Assembly: GCF_007752535.1 (NCBI RefSeq)
Contig: NZ_CP036426.1
Coordinates: 186,001 to 250,000, forward strand
Reading direction: 5' to 3'
DNA: 64,000 nt
Source of the DNA: Tautonia plasticadhaerens
Lineage (GTDB): Bacteria > Planctomycetota > Planctomycetia > Isosphaerales > Isosphaeraceae
The stretch's first letter is position 1. Every line of letters starts with the position of its first letter. Made by a program: the position numbers and the translations under genes. Under the pieces are notes generated by a model. That model did no database searches, was not told the origin of the DNA, and saw only the letters and a list, made by a program, of their open reading frames with translations. Positions 27,920 to 36,468 of the stretch are shown here, piece by piece.

Positions 27920-28975
27920 CTACGGGCGGCGGGAGGCCGCGTCGATCGCCGAGGTCAAGGCCGGGCCGATCCGGGAGGGCGGGAGGACTTCGACGGCCGC
28001 TCCCAGCTCGACCGCCGCCCGGGGCATACCCCAGACGGTGCAGGTCTCACGGTCCTGGGCGATGGTGTGCCATCCTTGCCCTCGGAGGGCGAGCAGCCCC
28101 CGGGCCCCGTCGCGGCCCATCCCGGTCAGGACCACGGCCACCCCCGGCCGGACCCGTCGTGCCGCCAGGCTCTCGAAGAACACGTCGACGCTCGGCCGGT
28201 AGGGCAGCGACTCCGGATCGGCAGTGATCGCCAGCCGGCCGCGGTCCTCCAGCGCGACGTGGTCGTCGGTGCCGCTGACCAGGACCGCCCCCGCCTCGGG
28301 CCGTTCCCCCCCGACGATCAGCCGGACGGGGAGCCGAGAATGCCCCTCCAGCCACTTCGTCAGCCCCGGCGCGAAGGAGGCGTCGATGTGCTGGATGACC
28401 ACGACGGCCGCCCCCCAGCCGGCCGGCAGCGCCTCCAGGATCTCGGCGAGCGCCTTCGGCCCGCCGGTCGAGGACCCGATGACGACCATCGGCGGCAGGT
28501 CGTCGATCGGCGACGCGGGGCGGGACGCCGGGGCGGGCCCCTCCGTGGGCCGGGGGGGCGGGGCGCGATCCGCCGTCGGGCGGGCCGCCAGCAGGGCGAG
28601 CTGCGAGAGTTTCCGGGCCAGGTCCTCCCCGCCGGTCGCGACGCCGCCGGGGCCCAGCGCCGGCGTGTTCACGGCGTCCAGGGCGCCGTGCCCCATCGCC
28701 TCGTAGACGCGGTCCATGTTCCCGCTGACCGTCGCCGTCACGACCAGGATCGGGCACGGGCTGCCGATCATGATCCGGCGGGTCGCCTCGACCCCGTCCA
28801 TCCGGGGCATGATGAGGTCCATCAGCAGGGCGTCGGGCCGGTCGGCGGCCGCGCGGTCGACGGCCTCGGCCCCGTCCGCGGCGGTCCAGGCGACCTCCGC
28901 GCCGGGGACCGAACGGACGACGCGCCGGAGCGCCTCGGTCGCCAGGGCCGAGTCGTTGACGATCGCCACCCTCAC
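27920..28975 (-). CDS. cheB: CheB-type receptor methylesterase (WspF position)
   Basis: Protein-glutamate methylesterase of 351 residues that removes methyl groups from chemoreceptors. N-terminal receiver domain with phospho-acceptor Asp53 (LMDLIMPRMDG) and a C-terminal esterase with the catalytic triad: Ser169 in VIGSSTGGPKAL, His196 in VVIQHIDASF, and Asp289 in LTGMGRDGARG. It starts with GTG, overlapping the stop of cheA by 4 nt (GTGA), so it is the last gene of the operon. In Wsp systems the equivalent gene, WspF, opposes CheR and its loss locks the pathway on. Confidence 0.93.
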   Translation of the reverse strand: MRVAIVNDSALATEALRRVVRSVPGAEVAWTAADGAEAVDRAAADRPDALLMDLIMPRMDGVEATRRIMIGSPCPILVVTATVSGNMDRVYEAMGHGALDAVNTPALGPGGVATGGEDLARKLSQLALLAARPTADRAPPPRPTEGPAPASRPASPIDDLPPMVVIGSSTGGPKALAEILEALPAGWGAAVVVIQHIDASFAPGLTKWLEGHSRLPVRLIVGGERPEAGAVLVSGTDDHVALEDRGRLAITADPESLPYRPSVDVFFESLAARRVRPGVAVVLTGMGRDGARGLLALRGQGWHTIAQDRETCTVWGMPRAAVELGAAVEVLPPSRIGPALTSAIDAASRRP

Positions 28976-31872
28976 CGCCGCACCGCCTCCCCGATCAGGT
29001 CGACGACGGTCGAAATGAACGTCTCGTCGTGGAAGCTCCCCTTGGTCAGGTAGGCGTCGGCCCCGGCGTCGAGGCCGCGGAGGCGGTCTTCCGCCCGGTC
29101 CTTGTAGGACACGATGACCACGGGGAGCCCGCGCAGCCGAGGGTCGTCGCGGACGAGTCGGACCAGCCCGATCCCGTCCAGCCTCGGCATGTCCACGTCG
29201 CTGACCACCAGATCATACCGCCCCTGCCGCAGGGCATTCCACCCGTCCATGCCGTCGACCGCCGTGTCCACCTCGTACCCGTGGTTGGCCAGCAGCTGGC
29301 GTTCCAGCTCCCGGACCGTGATCGAGTCGTCCACCACCAGGATCCGCTTCGGCCCCGGGCCCTCCCCGCCCGCCTCGACCGGCCGGGCATCCGACGCCGC
29401 CAGCCGGAACCGATGGCCTTGCAGCCTCGCGTCGATCGACCGGACGAGATCCTCGACGTCCAAAATCAGGACCACCCGGCCGTCGTCCAGGACCGAGGCC
29501 CCGGCCACGTCGGGCACCTTGCCCAGCCTCGCGTCCAGCGGCCGGATGTCCAGGTCCCGCTCGCCGATCAGGGCGTCGACCACCATCCCGAAGCGCTGCC
29601 CGCGGTCGGCGACCACCACGATCGGGGACCGGCCCCCGGCGACCGGCCATCCCGGGTCCTCTCCCAGGCCCAGCACCAGCGCGGCCGGGACCAGGCCGAT
29701 CGGCTGGTCGTCGTCCACCCGGATGAACGGCCTGCCCTCCAGCTCCTCCAGCTCGTCGGGGGCGGCGACGACCACGCGATCGAGCCGGTTCAGCGGCACC
29801 GCGTACGGCTCCCCGCCGATCCCCACCAGCAGCGCCCGGATCACGGATCGGGTGATCGGCAGCCGGAGGTGGAACTGGGTCCCCTTGCCCGGCGTCGAGG
29901 CCGTCTGGAGCATCCCGCCGACCGACTGCACCATGCTCTGCACCACGTCCAACCCCACCCCCCGGCCGGAGAGCTCGGTCACCTCCCCCTTGGTCGAGAA
30001 GCCGGGCAGGAACAGGAACTCGAACAGCTCGGCGTCGGTCATCTGCGCCGCCATCGCCGCGCCGGCCAGCCCCCGCTCGACGACCTTGGCCCGGAGCCGC
30101 TCGGGGTCGAGGCCCCGGCCGTCGTCCGAGACGGTCAGGTGCAGCATCCCCGCCTGGTGCCTCCCCTCCAGCCGGACCGCCCCCTCGGCCGGCTTGCCGG
30201 CGGCGACGCGGTCCTCGGGCGTTTCGAGCCCGTGGTCGAGGGCGTTGCGGATCAGGTGATTGAGCGGCGCCTCGAGCCGGTCGAGGATGTCGCGGTCCAC
30301 GCCGGTCCGATCGCCCACCACCTCGAAGCGGACCTTCTTGCCCAGCTGACGGGCCACGTCCCGGACCATCCGGGGGAAGCCCCGGACCCCGTCGGCCAGC
30401 GGCCGCATCCGGCTCTGGATCACCTCGTGGTGGAGGCGCTCGGACAGCTCCTCGTTCCGACGGGCGTAGCGTTCGAGCGATTCCAGGACGCGGTCCACCT
30501 CGGCCAGGCTGCGATCGGCGGCATCCTGCGCGTGCCCCATCGCCTCGAGGCGGGCGAGGTCCTCCCCGGGCCGGTCGGCCCCCCCGGCGTCGCGACGCCG
30601 GAGCTTCCGGAGCGATTCGCAGAGCCCCGCGTGGTGCCCCCTCACGGCCATCAGGGCGTCGACCAGCGGCCTGAGCTGCCGCACCTCGACGAGGGACTCG
30701 CCGGCCAGCCCCAGCAATTGCGTCAGGCTCCCGGCCGCCACCCTCACCACCGCGTCGGGCGAGGTCGCCGGGGCCGCCTTCCCCGGGGGCGGCCCGACCC
30801 CGGGCGTCGCCGTCGGGACGGGGGGAGTCGCATCCCCGGATCCCGGGGGCGACGCGGGTGCGGCCGCCTCGGGCTCGTCCGCCCCGGGGGCGGCGGGCGA
30901 CGTCGGCCCGGCGTGCGGCGACGCCCGCGGGGTAACCTCCCCGCCCTCGGCGATGGCCCGGAGCGCGGATTCGAGGTCGTCCACCCGTCCCGAGTTCGAC
31001 CGGTGCCAGTCCTCGAAGCTCGACTCGTCGAGCCCGCCGCACTCCGAGAGCAGGTCGACGGCCCTCAGGCAGGTGTCCACCCCCTCGGGCCGCAGGGTGA
31101 TGGCGCCGCGTTGTGAGGCGACCATGACGTCCTCGAGGGCGTGGGCGAGGCGCTCGGCGGCGGCGTGCCCGACGATGCGGGCCGCCCCCTTGAGCGAGTG
31201 CGCCGCCCGCATCATCGGCTCCAACGCCGACGGGACCGCCCCCTCGAGGTCCAACGCGACCAGCCCCTCCGACAGCGTCTGCACGTAGACCTCCGCCTCC
31301 TGGCGGAACAGCTCCAGCAGCGACAGGTCGTCCAGGTACGCCTCGGCCGAATCGGCCCGGGCCGGGGGAGCCGGGGGCTCGGACTCGGGCTCGGCGGGGG
31401 GCCCGGCGCGGGGCGTACCCAGGGCCTCGCCCGGAGGAAGGGGAACGGGCGTCGTCGGCGGGCGGCCCTCGGCCACGGCCCGCAGCGAGGCGGCGAGCCG
31501 ATCCGCCCGATCCGCCTCGGCCTCGGCCCACGCCGGCAGCTCCTCGTTCGAGGTCGAGGCGCACGAGGCCAGCCAGTCGACCGCCTCGAGCCCGGCGTCG
31601 ACCGCGTGCCCCGCCAGGGTGATGTCGCCGCGTTGTGAGGCGACCATGACGTCCTCGAGGGCGTGGGCGAGGCGCTCGGCGGCGGCGAGCCCGACGATGC
31701 GGGCCGCCCCCTTGAGCGAGTGCGCCGCCCGCATCATCGGCTCCAACGCCGACGGGACTGCGTCCCCTTGTTCGATCGCCAGCAGCCCCTTGGACAACGT
31801 GTCGACGTATTCGCCCGCCTCCTGGCGGAACAGGTCGAGCAGCGTGAGGTCCAGCCCGCCCCCGTCGCTCAT
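28972..31872 (-). CDS. cheA: CheA hybrid kinase with two Hpt domains and C-terminal receiver (WspE position)
   Basis: Histidine kinase of 966 residues. Two phosphotransfer (Hpt) domains, each with AAHSLKGAARIVG: His51 and His225. A Pro/Ala-rich linker follows, then dimerisation helices, the HATPase domain (LNHLIRNALDHGLETPED, DDGRGLD, GRGVGLDVV), the CheW-like P5 domain (AVPLNRLDRVV), and a C-terminal receiver (about 845-966) with SDVDMPRLDG as acceptor site. This is the WspE type of architecture; WspE phosphorylates a partner response regulator, here not identified in the window. The start overlaps the upstream cheW stop by 4 nt (ATGA), and its own stop overlaps cheB. The near-identical Hpt copies are described separately. 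Confidence 0.93.
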   Translation of the reverse strand: MSDGGGLDLTLLDLFRQEAGEYVDTLSKGLLAIEQGDAVPSALEPMMRAAHSLKGAARIVGLAAAERLAHALEDVMVASQRGDITLAGHAVDAGLEAVDWLASCASTSNEELPAWAEAEADRADRLAASLRAVAEGRPPTTPVPLPPGEALGTPRAGPPAEPESEPPAPPARADSAEAYLDDLSLLELFRQEAEVYVQTLSEGLVALDLEGAVPSALEPMMRAAHSLKGAARIVGHAAAERLAHALEDVMVASQRGAITLRPEGVDTCLRAVDLLSECGGLDESSFEDWHRSNSGRVDDLESALRAIAEGGEVTPRASPHAGPTSPAAPGADEPEAAAPASPPGSGDATPPVPTATPGVGPPPGKAAPATSPDAVVRVAAGSLTQLLGLAGESLVEVRQLRPLVDALMAVRGHHAGLCESLRKLRRRDAGGADRPGEDLARLEAMGHAQDAADRSLAEVDRVLESLERYARRNEELSERLHHEVIQSRMRPLADGVRGFPRMVRDVARQLGKKVRFEVVGDRTGVDRDILDRLEAPLNHLIRNALDHGLETPEDRVAAGKPAEGAVRLEGRHQAGMLHLTVSDDGRGLDPERLRAKVVERGLAGAAMAAQMTDAELFEFLFLPGFSTKGEVTELSGRGVGLDVVQSMVQSVGGMLQTASTPGKGTQFHLRLPITRSVIRALLVGIGGEPYAVPLNRLDRVVVAAPDELEELEGRPFIRVDDDQPIGLVPAALVLGLGEDPGWPVAGGRSPIVVVADRGQRFGMVVDALIGERDLDIRPLDARLGKVPDVAGASVLDDGRVVLILDVEDLVRSIDARLQGHRFRLAASDARPVEAGGEGPGPKRILVVDDSITVRELERQLLANHGYEVDTAVDGMDGWNALRQGRYDLVVSDVDMPRLDGIGLVRLVRDDPRLRGLPVVIVSYKDRAEDRLRGLDAGADAYLTKGSFHDETFISTVVDLIGEAVRR
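31097..31236 (-). repeat. Near-identical 140-bp repeat, copy 1 (second Hpt domain)
   Basis: Encodes the second Hpt motif region of cheA. It matches 31619-31758 with only two visible mismatches at a constant offset of 522 bp (174 codons). Confidence 0.9.
31619..31758 (-). repeat. Near-identical 140-bp repeat, copy 2 (first Hpt domain)
   Basis: Encodes the first Hpt motif region of cheA, partner of 31097-31236. Flanking coding sequence diverges quickly, so homogenisation stops sharply at both ends. Confidence 0.9.
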
Positions 31873-32480
31873 CGGTCGAAGGCCTCCAACGCGTCGAGGA
31901 ACCGCCCCGAGTCGAGGACCCCCACGGTCCGGTCCCGCCAGCGGAAGGTCGCCTCGCAGTGGCCCTCCGCCCGCTCGACCGTCGACGGGAGCCCCCGGAG
32001 CCGGTCGGCAGGGACGACGTGTACGCCGACCACCTCGTCGGCCTCGAAGGCGACCCAGCCGGCCCCCCGGGCCCCCTCCGCCACCACGATCCGCCTCCCC
32101 TCCCCCCCGCCCGCGCCCGGCGCCCGGGCGTCGAGCGACAGCAGCCGGGCCAGGTCGACGCAGGGCGTCAGCCGCCCCCGGATGTTCACCAGCCCCCGGA
32201 GCAGGCCGCCGACGCGGTGCGGCACGCGGTGGACCGGCCGGGCCTCGACGACCTCGACGAGGATCGGCGTCCGGACCGCCAGCCAGCTGCGACCCAACCG
32301 GAAGACCAGCAGCGAGGCGGTGTCGCCGGAATCCTCCGCCTCCGGCTCGGCCAGCACGGCCGCCCACTCGGCCAGGTAGCCCGGCGGGGCGGGCCGGTCG
32401 AACAGGCGTCGTGCCTCCTCGGAGAGCCTGCGGGCGTCGGCCCGAAGGCCCCGGTCGTCGTCGGGGTCGTGCCCGTTCAT
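31869..32480 (-). CDS. CheW-family coupling protein (WspD position)
   Basis: Coupling protein of 203 residues linking receptor to CheA. The N-terminal 45 residues are an added charged helix (RRLSEEARRLFDRP); then a CheW fold: LLVFRLGRSWLAVRTPILVEVVE, the CheW landmark RGLVNIRGRLTPCVDLARLL, and WVAFEADEVVGVHVV. ATGA overlaps join it to cheR upstream and cheA downstream. Possession of two different CheW proteins flanking cheR is a Wsp trait. Confidence 0.88.
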   Translation of the reverse strand: MNGHDPDDDRGLRADARRLSEEARRLFDRPAPPGYLAEWAAVLAEPEAEDSGDTASLLVFRLGRSWLAVRTPILVEVVEARPVHRVPHRVGGLLRGLVNIRGRLTPCVDLARLLSLDARAPGAGGGEGRRIVVAEGARGAGWVAFEADEVVGVHVVPADRLRGLPSTVERAEGHCEATFRWRDRTVGVLDSGRFLDALEAFDR

Positions 32481-33778
32481 GATCCGACCTCCCGCCGGTC
32501 CGCCCGATCGGCCCGGCGTCGGTAGTTCGCGGCGGCGGCCCGGTCCCCCTTCGCCTCGGCCAGCGCCGCCAGCGCCAGCAACGCGTCGACGCGATGGCCG
32601 TCCAGGTAGACCGCGCGCCGGAAGGACGCCTCGGCCAGATCCGACCGGCCGGCGCCCTGCGCGATCGCGCCCAGCAGGACGTGCGCCGACGGATCCGACG
32701 GCGACCGCGACACCAGGCGACCGGCCATGGCCGTCGCCGCCTCCCAGGCGCCCTGATTGGCCAGCTCGGCCGCGCGTTCGACGGTGTCCGTCGCCCCGGG
32801 GGCCTCGCCGGACGCCGTGACCGGGGGCGTGCGGCGACCCGGGGCGGTCGCCGGGCGGGTCGCCCTCGGGCCTCCCGTCGCCGACCGGGCCCCGGGCCGG
32901 GGGGCCGGGGCGTCGACCCGCCGCGGCGGACCCGGACGCGGCGGGGGGCCGTCCCCGGCCGGGTCGTCGCGCGATCGGAGGAACGCGAACGTCCCCGGCC
33001 TCCCCGTCGCGAGGAAGGCCGGGCCGAGCGGCAGGCCCGCCTCGGCGTGCCCGACGAACAGGGTCCCCCCCGGCGTGACCAGCCTCCCGAACGCCGCCGA
33101 GGCCCGGCGCCTCGCCTCGTCGTGGAAGTAGATCAGGAGATTCCGGCAGAACACCACGTCGAAGTCCCCGAACCGGTCCGCCAGCGCGGGGTCGAGGAGA
33201 TTACCCTGCTGCCAGTCGACGAGGTCTCGGGCGGGAGACGCGACCCGCCACGCCTCCCCGACCCGGTCGAAGTGGCGGTCCCGGACGGCGGCGTCCACGC
33301 CCCGGAACGAATGCGACCGGTAGGTCGCGGCCCGGGCGCGGTCCAGTTCCCGGCGGCTGACGTCGACGGCCACCACGCGGAATCGCCCCGGGGGCAGGCC
33401 GGAATCCAGGAGGGCGATCACCACCGAGTAGGGCTCCTCACCCCCCGCGCAGGGCAGGCAGAGCGACCGCAACGGCGGCCGGCCCGGGTCGTCCCTCCAG
33501 GCCGGGGCGAGGACCATCGCGAGGTGCTCGAATGGGAGCCGGTCGCGGAAGAACCAGCTCTCGGGGACCACCACCTCCTCGATCAGCGCCTGGGGCTCGT
33601 CCTCCCGGCCCGACAGCACCCCCGCGTAGGCCCCGGCGGCGAGCCCGAGGGCCTTCCGCCTCGCCGTCACCGCCTGCGCGATCGGCCCCCGGCCCAACGA
33701 GTCGGGGTTCAGTCCGATCCGCTCCCCCAGCACCCGCTCGGCGGCGATCAGGTCGGGCTCCGACTCGGGGGCGCCCAT
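32477..33778 (-). CDS. cheR: CheR methyltransferase fused to C-terminal TPR (WspC position)
   Basis: SAM-dependent receptor methyltransferase of 433 residues. Catalytic part (about 1-275): VVPESWFFRDRLPFEHL, the SAM loop LCLPCAGGEEPYSVVIAL, VVAVDVSRRELDRARAATY, and FDVVFCRNLLIYFHDEARRR. A Pro/Arg linker precedes TPR-like helices (about 340-430; SDPSAHVLLGAIAQGAGRSDLAEASFRRAVYLDG). A CheR with a TPR tail is typical of WspC and lets the enzyme work without a receptor tether. ATG 33778 is chosen because GGAG lies 8 nt upstream; a GTG at 33787 would instead overlap the preceding cheW stop by 4 nt and add three residues. Confidence 0.9.
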   Translation of the reverse strand: MGAPESEPDLIAAERVLGERIGLNPDSLGRGPIAQAVTARRKALGLAAGAYAGVLSGREDEPQALIEEVVVPESWFFRDRLPFEHLAMVLAPAWRDDPGRPPLRSLCLPCAGGEEPYSVVIALLDSGLPPGRFRVVAVDVSRRELDRARAATYRSHSFRGVDAAVRDRHFDRVGEAWRVASPARDLVDWQQGNLLDPALADRFGDFDVVFCRNLLIYFHDEARRRASAAFGRLVTPGGTLFVGHAEAGLPLGPAFLATGRPGTFAFLRSRDDPAGDGPPPRPGPPRRVDAPAPRPGARSATGGPRATRPATAPGRRTPPVTASGEAPGATDTVERAAELANQGAWEAATAMAGRLVSRSPSDPSAHVLLGAIAQGAGRSDLAEASFRRAVYLDGHRVDALLALAALAEAKGDRAAAANYRRRADRADRREVGS

Positions 33779-33783
33779 GGCGG

Positions 33784-34263
33784 TCACTCCGTCCGGGCCG
33801 CCGACGCCCCGGCCGGCTCTCCGGCCGGATCGACCCCGTCCCGCCCCGCCACCTCGACCAGCAGCCGGGACGGCTCGATCAGCTGGACCAACTGCCCGTC
33901 GACCCGGGCGACCGGGCCGAGGAAGCCCACCCGCTGGACCGGGGCGGCCAGCGTGGTCAGTTCGAGGCCCGAGACGTCCGACAGCTCGCTCACCCGCTCG
34001 GCCGCCAGCCCGAGCCGGCGGCCCTCCCGGTCGGCGCCGAACAGGACGACCCGGGTGCTCAGCCGGTCCTCGCACGGGAGGGCGTCGACCAGCCGGCCGA
34101 GGTCGATGACGGCCACGACCTCCCCCCGGTAGTCGAGCAGCCCGGCGACGGCCGAGGAGGCGTAGGGCAGCCGCCTCAGGGCGACCCGGGGGACCACCTC
34201 CTCCACGAGCGAGACGTCCACGCCGTAGCGTTCACCCCCGGCCTCGAACGTCAGCACCATCAT
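33784..34263 (-). CDS. cheW: CheW coupling protein (WspB position)
   Basis: Single-domain CheW of 159 residues: VLTFEAGGERYGVDVSLVEEVVP, LRRLPYASSAVAGLLDYRGEVVAVIDLGRLV, and VVLFGADREGRRLGLAAERVSEL. It couples the receptor to CheA. It lies 39 nt downstream of the receptor gene, with cheR starting a few bases after its stop. Confidence 0.9.
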   Translation of the reverse strand: MMVLTFEAGGERYGVDVSLVEEVVPRVALRRLPYASSAVAGLLDYRGEVVAVIDLGRLVDALPCEDRLSTRVVLFGADREGRRLGLAAERVSELSDVSGLELTTLAAPVQRVGFLGPVARVDGQLVQLIEPSRLLVEVAGRDGVDPAGEPAGASAARTE

Positions 34264-34302
34264 GAGCCTCGGCCTCCAATCCGACGTCCCGCCGCCGTGC
34301 CG

Positions 34303-36468
34303 TCACGCCCGCCCCGCCGCCGCGTCGCCGCCCGATGCGACCGGTGGCGCCGGGGGTTCCAGCTTGAAGAACGCGATGTCGTCCCGCAGCGTGCCGACGG
34401 CCTGCCGGAGCCGCTCGGTCGCGTCGTTGAACTCGCGGAGCGACGCGGCCGACTGGCCGGCCCCCTCGCTCAGGTGGACCATCGCCTCCCGGATCTGCTC
34501 GGCCCCGAGGGCCTGGGCGCGCATCCCGTCAGTGACCTGCTCGAACCGGGGGGTCAGGTCCCGGACCGCGTCGATGATCTGGCCGAGGCTGCCGGCGACC
34601 CGGTTCACCTCCTCGACCCCCTGGCGCACCTGCTCGTGGAACTTGTCCATCTCCATCACGCCGGCCGAGACGCTCTGCTGCATCTCCTTGACCATCCGCT
34701 CGATGTCCAGCGTGGCCACGGCGGTCTGGTCGGCCAGGCGCCGGATCTCCCGGGCCACCACCAGGAACCCCCGCCCGTACTCCCCGGCCTTCTCGGCCTC
34801 GATCGCCGCGTTGATCGACAGCAGGTTGGTCTGGTCGGCCACCTTGGTGATGGTCGTCACCACGAGGTTGATGTTGTTGGCCCGCTCGCTGATGACCGAC
34901 AGCCGGGAACTGATCGAGCCGGTCGACTCGGCCAGGATGCGCATCGAGTGGTCCATGTTGACCAGCGCCTCGTGCCCCTCGGCCGCCATGGCGCCGGTGC
35001 CGGCGGCCACCTCGTTCACGTCGTTCATCGTCCCCAGCAATTCCTGGCTGGTGGCGGTGATCTGCTTCACCGCGGCGGCGGCCTGATTGGTCGAGGCGCC
35101 GTAGGCCTGTACCGACTGCTCCTGCTGCCGGGACGCCGCCGAGATCGTCGTCGCCGTGCCGAGCAGCTGCACGCTGGACGACTTCATCCGGCCGATCAGG
35201 CCCCGGAGGTACTCGGTCATGGTGCGGAAGGCGGCCAGCAACTGCCCGGGCTCCCCCTCGGCGTGCAGGTCGACCTGCCCGGTCAGGTCGCCGACGGCGA
35301 TCCGGCGCGCCACCTCCGCCGCCGCCCGGATCGGCCGGGCCAGGCTCCCGGCCACCAGGAGGGCCGCCGTCACCACGCCGACGGCCGTCAGGCCGAGCAG
35401 CATGGCCATGGCCGTCCGCTGCCGGGCGATCAGCTCGAACGCCTCGTCGGCGTCCTGCTTGACCACCAGGCCCCATCGGTAGCTCGGCAGGTACCCCCAG
35501 GCGGCCACGGTCGGCTCGCCCCGGTAGTCGACGGCCCGGCCGTATCCCCGCCGCGCCAGGACCGCCTCTTGCAGCGGCAAGGCCCGATCCGATCCCAGCC
35601 TGATCCGCTTGCTGACGGTCGCCTCCCCGCCGCCCGGCAGCGGGACGGTGGCCGTCTCGGAGTCCTCCGACGTCGCGTGGCGGAGCGGGGAGACGATCGT
35701 CACCGTGCGGCCCCCTTCGGCCCCTTCGGGGCGATCGAGGGCGCCGACCAGGACCTCCCCCGTCTCTCCCAGCCCGGTGTGGTCGGAGAAGACGCGGAAC
35801 ACGTCGCGGTTGTCCAGTTGCAGGGCCAGCACGCCGACCAACCGGCCGTCGTCACCCAGCAGCGGCGTGCCCACGAAGGCGATCGACTCGTCCGAACCGG
35901 GATAGGTCGCGAAGGCCGACAGGTCGGCCATGAGGAGCGTCCGGGTCCGCACCACCAGCCTGGCCAGCGGGGAGCCTCGGAGCGGCCCGGACGCGAGATC
36001 CGGGCCCGGGTCGGGCGCCCCGGCCGATCGGAGCAGCAGCGTCCCGTCGGGCGAGAACATCACGACCTCCGGATAGCCGAGCGTCTCCATCGTGTGCGTG
36101 AGCGTCTCCCGGCCCCGGTCGATCAGCTCGCGATACTCGGGGGAGTCCTTCCCGCCTCGCCCGACGATCTCCGCCAGGCGATCGGCCGTGGCGACGAAGG
36201 CCGGGGCCCGGGACAGCGACGTGCCGTACCGGATCCGGTCCCCGGCGAACTGCTCCAATTCGGTCGCCCTCGCCGCCTGGATCACGCCCAGGTTCCGCCG
36301 CACCGTCTCGGCGATCGACCGCGACGAGATCCGGTCCAGCAGCGTCGTCAGCGCCAGGCACGGGACCAGGGCGATCGCCAGGAACCAGAAGGTCAGCCGG
36401 CCGGCGATCGAGCGCGGCACCAGCCGGGAGAGCCGTCGGGCCGCCTCCGCCCTCGAGGACCAACTCAT
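34303..36468 (-). CDS. Wsp-type methyl-accepting chemotaxis protein (receptor)
   Basis: Membrane receptor of 721 residues. TM1 (about 24-44, [20 protein letters not shown]), a large periplasmic Cache-like domain (about 60-330; [35 protein letters not shown]), TM2 (about 345-370), HAMP ([25 protein letters not shown]), then a coiled-coil signalling domain whose tip reads [38 protein letters not shown]. That tip, with [10 protein letters not shown] and [10 protein letters not shown], differs from the flagellar-type consensus and resembles WspA as I recall it. The start overlaps the stop of the upstream binding-protein gene (ATGA). No CheR-docking pentapeptide is seen at the C-terminus (GGDAAAGRA), consistent with a TPR-type CheR. 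Confidence 0.9.
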   Translation of the reverse strand: MSWSSRAEAARRLSRLVPRSIAGRLTFWFLAIALVPCLALTTLLDRISSRSIAETVRRNLGVIQAARATELEQFAGDRIRYGTSLSRAPAFVATADRLAEIVGRGGKDSPEYRELIDRGRETLTHTMETLGYPEVVMFSPDGTLLLRSAGAPDPGPDLASGPLRGSPLARLVVRTRTLLMADLSAFATYPGSDESIAFVGTPLLGDDGRLVGVLALQLDNRDVFRVFSDHTGLGETGEVLVGALDRPEGAEGGRTVTIVSPLRHATSEDSETATVPLPGGGEATVSKRIRLGSDRALPLQEAVLARRGYGRAVDYRGEPTVAAWGYLPSYRWGLVVKQDADEAFELIARQRTAMAMLLGLTAVGVVTAALLVAGSLARPIRAAAEVARRIAVGDLTGQVDLHAEGEPGQLLAAFRTMTEYLRGLIGRMKSSSVQLLGTATTISAASRQQEQSVQAYGASTNQAAAAVKQITATSQELLGTMNDVNEVAAGTGAMAAEGHEALVNMDHSMRILAESTGSISSRLSVISERANNINLVVTTITKVADQTNLLSINAAIEAEKAGEYGRGFLVVAREIRRLADQTAVATLDIERMVKEMQQSVSAGVMEMDKFHEQVRQGVEEVNRVAGSLGQIIDAVRDLTPRFEQVTDGMRAQALGAEQIREAMVHLSEGAGQSAASLREFNDATERLRQAVGTLRDDIAFFKLEPPAPPVASGGDAAAGRA

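Noticed and set aside
29029-31116. 695-codon open frame on the + strand
   Set aside because: Antisense to cheA, which has full catalytic motifs on the minus strand.
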